Source: Faecalitalea sp. UBA4312 (GTDB taxonomy: Bacteria; Bacillota_I; Bacilli_A; Erysipelotrichales; Erysipelotrichaceae). From it: a stretch of DNA of 28,217 bases. The notes beneath the pieces were generated by a model, which did not search any database, had not been told where the DNA came from, and saw only the letters and a program-made list of their open reading frames with translations. Location: NCBI GenBank assembly GCA_002394635.1, contig DGUK01000108.1, positions 1 to 28,217 of the forward strand. Direction: 5' to 3'. Positions 23,667 through 28,217 of this stretch are shown here, in pieces (position 1 is the first letter of the stretch; every line of letters begins with the position of its first letter). The position numbers and the translations under genes are program-made.

Positions 23667-23675
23667 AGTATATCA
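23667..23675 (-). promoter_or_regulatory. Extended -10 promoter of the esterase gene
   Basis: TGATATACT on the minus strand fits an extended -10; the -35 is weak. The leader would be about 17 nt and contains the GGAGG. Confidence 0.5.
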
Positions 23676-23693
23676 TCTCCAAATCAAAAATCG

Positions 23694-23722
23694 TTGAGTT
23701 TTTCATTATCATGCACTATAAT
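23694..23722 (+). promoter_or_regulatory. Promoter of typA
   Basis: TTGAGT (23694-23699), a 17-nt spacer and a perfect TATAAT (23717-23722). Transcription should start about 25 nt before the ATG. Confidence 0.82.
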
Positions 23723-23754
23723 GACAATGTTTTTTTAGAAAGAGAGACTCGTAA

Positions 23755-25581
23755 ATGGCAAGAGAACAAATATTAAATATTGCGGTTATTGCTCACGTTG
23801 ATGCAGGTAAAAGCACCTTGGTTGATGCCTTTCTTCGTCAAAGCGATGTTTTCCGTGATAATGAAGAAGTGGTCGATTGTATCATGGATTCCAATGATCT
23901 GGAAAGAGAACGTGGTATTACTATATATTCTAAGAACTGTTCCGTTATACACAATGGTGTAAAGATCAATATTGTCGATACACCGGGCCATGCTGATTTT
24001 TCCAGCGAAGTAGAACGGATCATTCGTACAGTGGATACGGTCATCTTATTGGTTGATGCCAGTGAAGGTCCTATGCCTCAAACCCGTTTTGTTTTAAGTA
24101 AAGCTTTGGAAATCGGACTACGTCCGATTCTTCTGATCAACAAGATCGATAAAAGAGATCAAAGAGCAGAAGAAGTGGTTGACGAAGTATATGATCTGTT
24201 TCTGGATCTGAATGCCAATGATGAACAATTGGATTTCCCTATCCTTTATGGTGTAGCCCGTGAAGGTGTAGTACAATATGAACTTGATGACGACAGTGAA
24301 TCCATCGATCCTTTATTCGACACGATTTTAAAGCATTGTCACGTATATCCGAATTACGATGATGAACCAGCACAGATGCAGATCAGTGCTCTAGCTTATG
24401 ATGACTATATTGGAAGACTGGGTATCGGAAGACTCTATAAAGGTGTTCTTCGACAAGGACAAACTTACATCCGTTGTAATCAGAATGGCGAAGAAATCAA
24501 AGAAACCATTTCCAATTTGTTTGTATACAAAGGGTTATCCCGAACCAGTGTAAAAGAAGCGCATAGTGGAGATATTGTTGTCATTAGCGGAATGCCGGAT
24601 ATCAGCATTGGTGATACGATTTGTCCGATCGATCACATTCATCCTATGGAATCCATTCCTATTGAACAACCTACTCTATCCATGAATTTCCATGTTAATT
24701 CATCTCCATTTGCTGGACAGAGCGGACGCTATGTTACCAGCCGGAATATTAAAGAACGTTTGGAAAAAGAACTGGAAGTTAATGTGGGATTGAAAGTGGA
24801 ACCCACTGACAGCGCAGACTGCTTCAGAGTCAGCGGTCGTGGTGAATTACATATTTCGATTTTGATAGAGAATATGCGCCGTGAGGGTTATGAATTGGCA
24901 GTATCCAAACCGGAAGTTATCATTCATCGTAATGAAAACGGAGTAAAAGTAGAACCCGTAGAGGAAGTTGTATGTATTGCCCCATCACAATACCAAGGAA
25001 CGATCATCAATAAGTTGAATCTTAGAAAAGGTACCATGATCGACTTAAATGAAGAAAACGATTATGTACGAATTACATATCAGGCGCCAACCCGTGGATT
25101 GTTAGGATTCCGAACAGAATTCATCAACGATACACATGGCGAAGGTACACTGGTTCGCAGGATTTCAGGCTATGAGCCATATAAAGGGGACATTCAACAA
25201 CGTATGCAGGGAGCGATGATTTCTACGGAAACCGGCACTGCCATGACATATGCTTTATGGAATCTTCAGGAACGAGGAAGTTTATTCATTTCTCCGCAGA
25301 CAGAAGTATATGAAGGCATGATCATCGGTGAGAGCAGTAAGAACATTGATTTGGATGTAAATCCGTTAAAGAACAAAAAGCTTACAGCCATACGCTCCAG
25401 CGGACGTGACGAGGCTATGCTGCTGACACCACCGCGAATATTCTCCCTGGAAGAAGCGCTGGAATGGATCAATGATGACGAACTGGTGGAAGTAACTCCG
25501 GATGCGATCCGGATCCGTAAAAAAGGATTAACAGCTCAAGACCGACGAAATCTTTATCGTTTAAAAATGGCACAGAAATAA
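23755..25581 (+). CDS. typA: Translational GTPase TypA/BipA
   Basis: Ribosome-binding GTPase related to EF-G and LepA that supports 50S assembly and stress or cold growth. The 608-residue protein has G1 AHVDAGKST (14-22), the switch I region with RGITI, G3 DTPGHAD and G4 NKID. Domain II and the EF-G-like domains III and V follow. The BipA-specific C-terminal domain (about 480-608) contains SETGTAMTYAL-like and RSSGRDEAMLL segments. The ATG at 23755 has GAAAGAGAG upstream. It is monocistronic with its own promoter and a strong terminator. Length and motifs are complete. Confidence 0.98.
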   Translation: MAREQILNIAVIAHVDAGKSTLVDAFLRQSDVFRDNEEVVDCIMDSNDLERERGITIYSKNCSVIHNGVKINIVDTPGHADFSSEVERIIRTVDTVILLVDASEGPMPQTRFVLSKALEIGLRPILLINKIDKRDQRAEEVVDEVYDLFLDLNANDEQLDFPILYGVAREGVVQYELDDDSESIDPLFDTILKHCHVYPNYDDEPAQMQISALAYDDYIGRLGIGRLYKGVLRQGQTYIRCNQNGEEIKETISNLFVYKGLSRTSVKEAHSGDIVVISGMPDISIGDTICPIDHIHPMESIPIEQPTLSMNFHVNSSPFAGQSGRYVTSRNIKERLEKELEVNVGLKVEPTDSADCFRVSGRGELHISILIENMRREGYELAVSKPEVIIHRNENGVKVEPVEEVVCIAPSQYQGTIINKLNLRKGTMIDLNEENDYVRITYQAPTRGLLGFRTEFINDTHGEGTLVRRISGYEPYKGDIQQRMQGAMISTETGTAMTYALWNLQERGSLFISPQTEVYEGMIIGESSKNIDLDVNPLKNKKLTAIRSSGRDEAMLLTPPRIFSLEEALEWINDDELVEVTPDAIRIRKKGLTAQDRRNLYRLKMAQK

Positions 25582-25584
25582 TTC

Positions 25585-25622
25585 AAAAAGACTGTAACAC
25601 AGTGTGGTTACAGTCTTTTTTT
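25585..25622 (+). terminator. Terminator of typA
   Basis: A 14-bp perfect stem AAAAAGACTGTAAC/GTTACAGTCTTTTT with an 8-nt loop and a T run. It begins 3 bp after the stop. The flanking A run could let it work on both strands. Confidence 0.93.
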
Positions 25623-25637
25623 AGATAATTTACCTAT

Positions 25638-25676
25638 AAAAAACACGGCTTGCTTACAAGCAATACCGTGATTTTT
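25638..25676 (-). terminator. Probable terminator of the marR-family gene
   Basis: Stem CACGG/CCGTG with an inner TTGC/GCAA helix, followed by a six-T run on the minus strand. The hairpin is interrupted by internal mismatches. It lies about 30 bp past the stop at 25699. Confidence 0.6.
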
Positions 25677-25698
25677 ATAAACATCCTAATTTGTCCAT

Positions 25699-26133
25699 CT
25701 AGTTATTTTTTAAATTTTGATTCATCAATCTGGCTACTTTAGCGTAATTGCTCAGCTCTTGATCTGTGAACTGATCGCAGCCTTCCATAACCTTATTGAT
25801 AATCGCAACTTTGCGTGCTTTTACTGCTTCTCTTAATTCCGGTGTTAATTCGATGTAAACAGTTCTTCGGTCTGCTTTGGAACGCGTACGAATCAACCAG
25901 TTTTTCTTCTCATATCCTGATACTAATTGACTGGCGGCAGCCGGCGTTACTTTTAAGTGATATGCCAGTTCTGTAATTGTCACCTTATGATTATCATGAT
26001 TTCCATCAATATATGTCAGTATATGAAGATCCCTCATCCTAAATCCCTCATATGGACTGTTCATATTCTTGAAGAGCTCAAAAATAATATCTAGATTTTC
26101 GGACAGCAATTCTGCAACTTCATTATTTACCAT
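25699..26133 (-). CDS. MarR-family transcriptional regulator
   Basis: A 144-residue winged-helix regulator. It has dimerisation helices at both ends, a recognition-helix region with TITELAYHLKVTPAAASQLVSGYE and a beta-wing containing RTRSKADRRTVYIELT, whose D-x-R motif is a MarR hallmark. The effector and targets are unknown. ATG 26133 has AAGGTGA at good spacing. An in-frame ATG at 26151 would lie only 5 nt after the -10 and lacks an SD. It sits 89 bp downstream of valS on the same strand, with its own predicted promoter. No adjacent efflux gene indicates its regulon; autoregulation is likely for the family. Confidence 0.9.
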   Translation of the reverse strand: MVNNEVAELLSENLDIIFELFKNMNSPYEGFRMRDLHILTYIDGNHDNHKVTITELAYHLKVTPAAASQLVSGYEKKNWLIRTRSKADRRTVYIELTPELREAVKARKVAIINKVMEGCDQFTDQELSNYAKVARLMNQNLKNN

Positions 26134-26156
26134 ATCTTCACCTTGCCTCATATTTA

Positions 26157-26185
26157 ATTTTATATATCTTAACTATGCAAATCAA
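26157..26185 (-). promoter_or_regulatory. Promoter of the marR-family gene
   Basis: On the minus strand: TTGATT (26180-26185), a 17-nt spacer and TAAAAT (26157-26162). Confidence 0.6.
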
Positions 26186-26203
26186 CATGAAAATGAAGTA
26201 AAT

Positions 26204-26215
26204 TAAATCGATTTA
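26204..26215. promoter_or_regulatory. Palindrome upstream of the marR-family promoter
   Basis: TAAATCGATTTA is a perfect 12-bp palindrome, with AA and TT extending the symmetry after one mismatch. It lies about 20 bp upstream of the -35. It could be an operator for the MarR protein, but no second copy was noticed. Confidence 0.3.
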
Positions 26216-26222
26216 TTTGGAA

Positions 26223-28217
26223 TTATTTCATCTTTTTTTCAATTTCTTCCAATTGTTTCATCGTCAATTCCAGATCTGCTTGATACTTCTGCATTTTTTC
26301 TTTTTCCTGTTCCACTTTCTTTGCAGGTGCTTTATTTATAAACCCAGGGTTATTTAACATACCGCTAGATCTCTTGACCTCTTTCTGCAGACGGACTATT
26401 TCCTGCTCCAACTTTTCTTTTTCTTTTTCATAATCCACTAAATCCCCCATAGCACAAGTGAAAACTGCTTTGGAAATCGTTCTGGATAATAATTCATCTG
26501 TATTTAATGATCCAACATTCTGTGCATGACACATTTTATTGAGAACAGCATTTGCATCCTCCGACAAAGAAATCCATTCATCTTTGTTGTTGCGTAAAGA
26601 AATGCTCAACTCCTTACTCGGTTTGATCTGATAGCTAGTCTTTACTTCACGGACTGTTTCAATAGCTGACATAACAAGATTCATTTCATCTTTTTCTTCC
26701 TGTGTATATGCAAAGGAGATAGCTTCCGGCCATGTTTCCAGATTGATGCTTTCCATCTCATGTGGCAGTGACAAATAAATATCTTCTGTCACGAACGGCA
26801 TAAAAGGAGACAACAATTTCAAAATATTCATTAAGATCGTATATAATACAGCTTTCGTGGAAGCCACGACATTTGGATCCTCACTGAACAATGTAGCCTT
26901 ACTTAATTCAATATACCAGGAACAGAAATCGTTCCAAATAAAGCTGTATAACTCATTACCCACCATAGAGAGTTCATAGCGCTCCATGTTCGTCGTTACA
27001 TGTTCGAGCACTTCATTAAAACGAGATAAGATCCATTTGTCACTACTGCTCAACAACTTGGTATTCAATTCCGGTTTTTCATCTTTGATCTGCATCTGAA
27101 CATATCGGGCTGCATTCCAGATCTTGTTAATAAAATTCCAGGCCGCATCGACTTTCTTATCGTCATATCTCAGATCCAGTCCTGGTGTTGAGTTTGTCGT
27201 TAAGAAGAATCGCAATGCATCTGCTCCTTTTTCTTGGATCACATCCATTGGATCAATTCCGTTTCCAAGTGATTTGGACATTTTTCGACCTTGACTATCA
27301 CGTACCAGTCCATGGATCAAAACGTTTTTAAACGGTCGGTTCTTCATACTGAAACGAGTCTGGAAAGCCATACGGGCAACCCAGAAGAAAATAATGTCAT
27401 ATCCCGTTACTAGACAATCATTTGGGAAATAACGTTTCAGATCCTCGGTGTCTTCCGGCCATCCAAGAGTTGAAAATGCCCATAATCCACTCGAAAACCA
27501 GGTATCTAATACATCTTCATCCTGGGTCCAGTTTTCTGGATCCTTCGGGTCTTCCATTCCCACATAGATTTTGCCAGTTTCTTTATTTGTCCATGCCGGT
27601 ATACGATGTCCCCACCATAACTGACGGGAAATACACCAGTCTTCAATATTTTCAAGCCATTGTGTAAATGTTTTTTCAAAACGATCCGGCACAAAGCTTA
27701 TTTTCTGGTCTTCGATATTCTGATTAGCCAGTACTTCGTCCGCAAGTGGCTTCATTTTTACAAACCATTGTTTACTTAAATAAGGTTCAACAATAACCCC
27801 GGTTCTCTGCGAATGTCCGACTTGATGGAGATGTTCTTCAATATGATCGACAACGCCATCTTTTTCAAAGTCCTTAACTAATGCTTCACGACAGGCAAAT
27901 CGATCCATTCCCTGATATTTATGCGCCATCTCGTTCATCGTACCATCCGGATTCATACAAATTGGCATTGGAAGATTATATTTTTGTCCAAGAATGAAAT
28001 CGTTAGGATCATGAGCCGGTGTACATTTCATCACAGCTGTACCAAAGCTCATATCAATATAATCATCAGCCATAATTGGCAAAGGCTCACCGTTGGCCGG
28101 ATTGATTGCATGACATCCTACAATATCTTTATATCTTTCATCGTCCGGGTGTACAAAGATAGCTTGGTCTGCAAACATCGTTTCAGGACGTGTGGTTGCT
28201 ATAACCAAGTCCATATT
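26223..28217 (-). CDS. valS: Valyl-tRNA synthetase, C-terminal part (cut by window edge)
   Basis: Class I synthetase that charges tRNA-Val. The visible 665 codons lack the N-terminal third, including HIGH. They contain the editing-domain motif TTRPETM at the very start, the EDVLDTWFSSGLW segment, the KMSKSLGNGIDP catalytic loop, the anticodon-binding helical domain and a C-terminal coiled coil rich in Glu and Lys (about the last 65 residues), typical of ValRS. The frame continues without a stop to the window edge, so the internal ATG at 28214 is not the start. Any T-box leader would lie outside the window. No hairpin terminator is visible before the marR-family promoter. Confidence 0.97.
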   Translation of the reverse strand, partial: NMDLVIATTRPETMFADQAIFVHPDDERYKDIVGCHAINPANGEPLPIMADDYIDMSFGTAVMKCTPAHDPNDFILGQKYNLPMPICMNPDGTMNEMAHKYQGMDRFACREALVKDFEKDGVVDHIEEHLHQVGHSQRTGVIVEPYLSKQWFVKMKPLADEVLANQNIEDQKISFVPDRFEKTFTQWLENIEDWCISRQLWWGHRIPAWTNKETGKIYVGMEDPKDPENWTQDEDVLDTWFSSGLWAFSTLGWPEDTEDLKRYFPNDCLVTGYDIIFFWVARMAFQTRFSMKNRPFKNVLIHGLVRDSQGRKMSKSLGNGIDPMDVIQEKGADALRFFLTTNSTPGLDLRYDDKKVDAAWNFINKIWNAARYVQMQIKDEKPELNTKLLSSSDKWILSRFNEVLEHVTTNMERYELSMVGNELYSFIWNDFCSWYIELSKATLFSEDPNVVASTKAVLYTILMNILKLLSPFMPFVTEDIYLSLPHEMESINLETWPEAISFAYTQEEKDEMNLVMSAIETVREVKTSYQIKPSKELSISLRNNKDEWISLSEDANAVLNKMCHAQNVGSLNTDELLSRTISKAVFTCAMGDLVDYEKEKEKLEQEIVRLQKEVKRSSGMLNNPGFINKAPAKKVEQEKEKMQKYQADLELTMKQLEEIEKKMK

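Noticed and set aside
1..28217. Mobile elements, CRISPR arrays, prophage or defence genes
   Set aside because: No transposase, integrase, repeat-spacer pattern or terminal repeats were seen; the gene content is housekeeping throughout.

Overview
The window reads as a gene-dense, moderately AT-rich core chromosome segment of a low-GC Gram-positive anaerobe. The gene set suggests the Erysipelotrichia or a close relative. The evidence is the Firmicutes priA-rsmB-rlmN-prpC-prkC-rsgA-rpe cluster, a PASTA-domain kinase, the paired U32 genes trhP1/trhP2 of the Bacillus yrrN/yrrO type, a bacterial-type ProRS with editing domain, a pyruvate:ferredoxin oxidoreductase (anaerobic pyruvate metabolism) and strong Shine-Dalgarno (SD) sequences at most starts. 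The taxon is inference. I see no insertion sequence, prophage, CRISPR array or rRNA.

Layout. Positions 1-7925 (minus strand) form one tightly overlapping operon, priA -> rsmB -> rlmN -> prpC -> prkC -> rsgA -> rpe, covering replication restart, rRNA methylation, Ser/Thr phosphatase/kinase signalling, 30S assembly and the pentose phosphate pathway. rpe runs off the left edge. Positions 8009-8775 hold two overlapping small membrane-protein genes and a YbjQ-family gene. A predicted alpha/beta hydrolase (8850-9599) lies back to back with a tRNA-Cys/tRNA-Leu unit (9719-9888). Positions 9941-15287 carry an AI-2E family permease, a divergent SpoU/TrmH methyltransferase, a putative metal exporter, a BI-1/YccA family protein and proS. 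Positions 15274-17335 hold the U32 pair trhP1-trhP2, overlapping each other and proS. A eukaryote-like NADP isocitrate dehydrogenase gene (17458-18666) converges on the large PFOR gene nifJ (18741-22271). An Nfu-type Fe-S scaffold gene, a CE1-like esterase gene, typA/bipA and a MarR regulator follow, and the window ends inside valS (26223-28217).

The genes are mostly housekeeping and translation-centred: two rRNA methyltransferases, RsgA, TypA, ProRS, ValRS, tRNA hydroxylation, a SPOUT methyltransferase and two tRNAs. Almost every transcription unit has a recognisable promoter and hairpin terminator. Several database-style long ORFs have better starts further in (rsmB, trhP1, icd, the esterase, marR), chosen here from ATG and SD placement.

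I did not find a clearly new multi-gene system. The most interesting signals are fine-scale: two genes (priA and the SpoU methyltransferase) whose ATG lies exactly 6 nt after a perfect TATAAT with no SD, which predicts leaderless mRNAs; a hairpin between an SD and the rsgA start that would bring them to working distance when folded; interleaved divergent promoters; a long inverted repeat buried in the end of the metal-exporter gene; and an uncharacterised small-membrane-protein/YbjQ operon.
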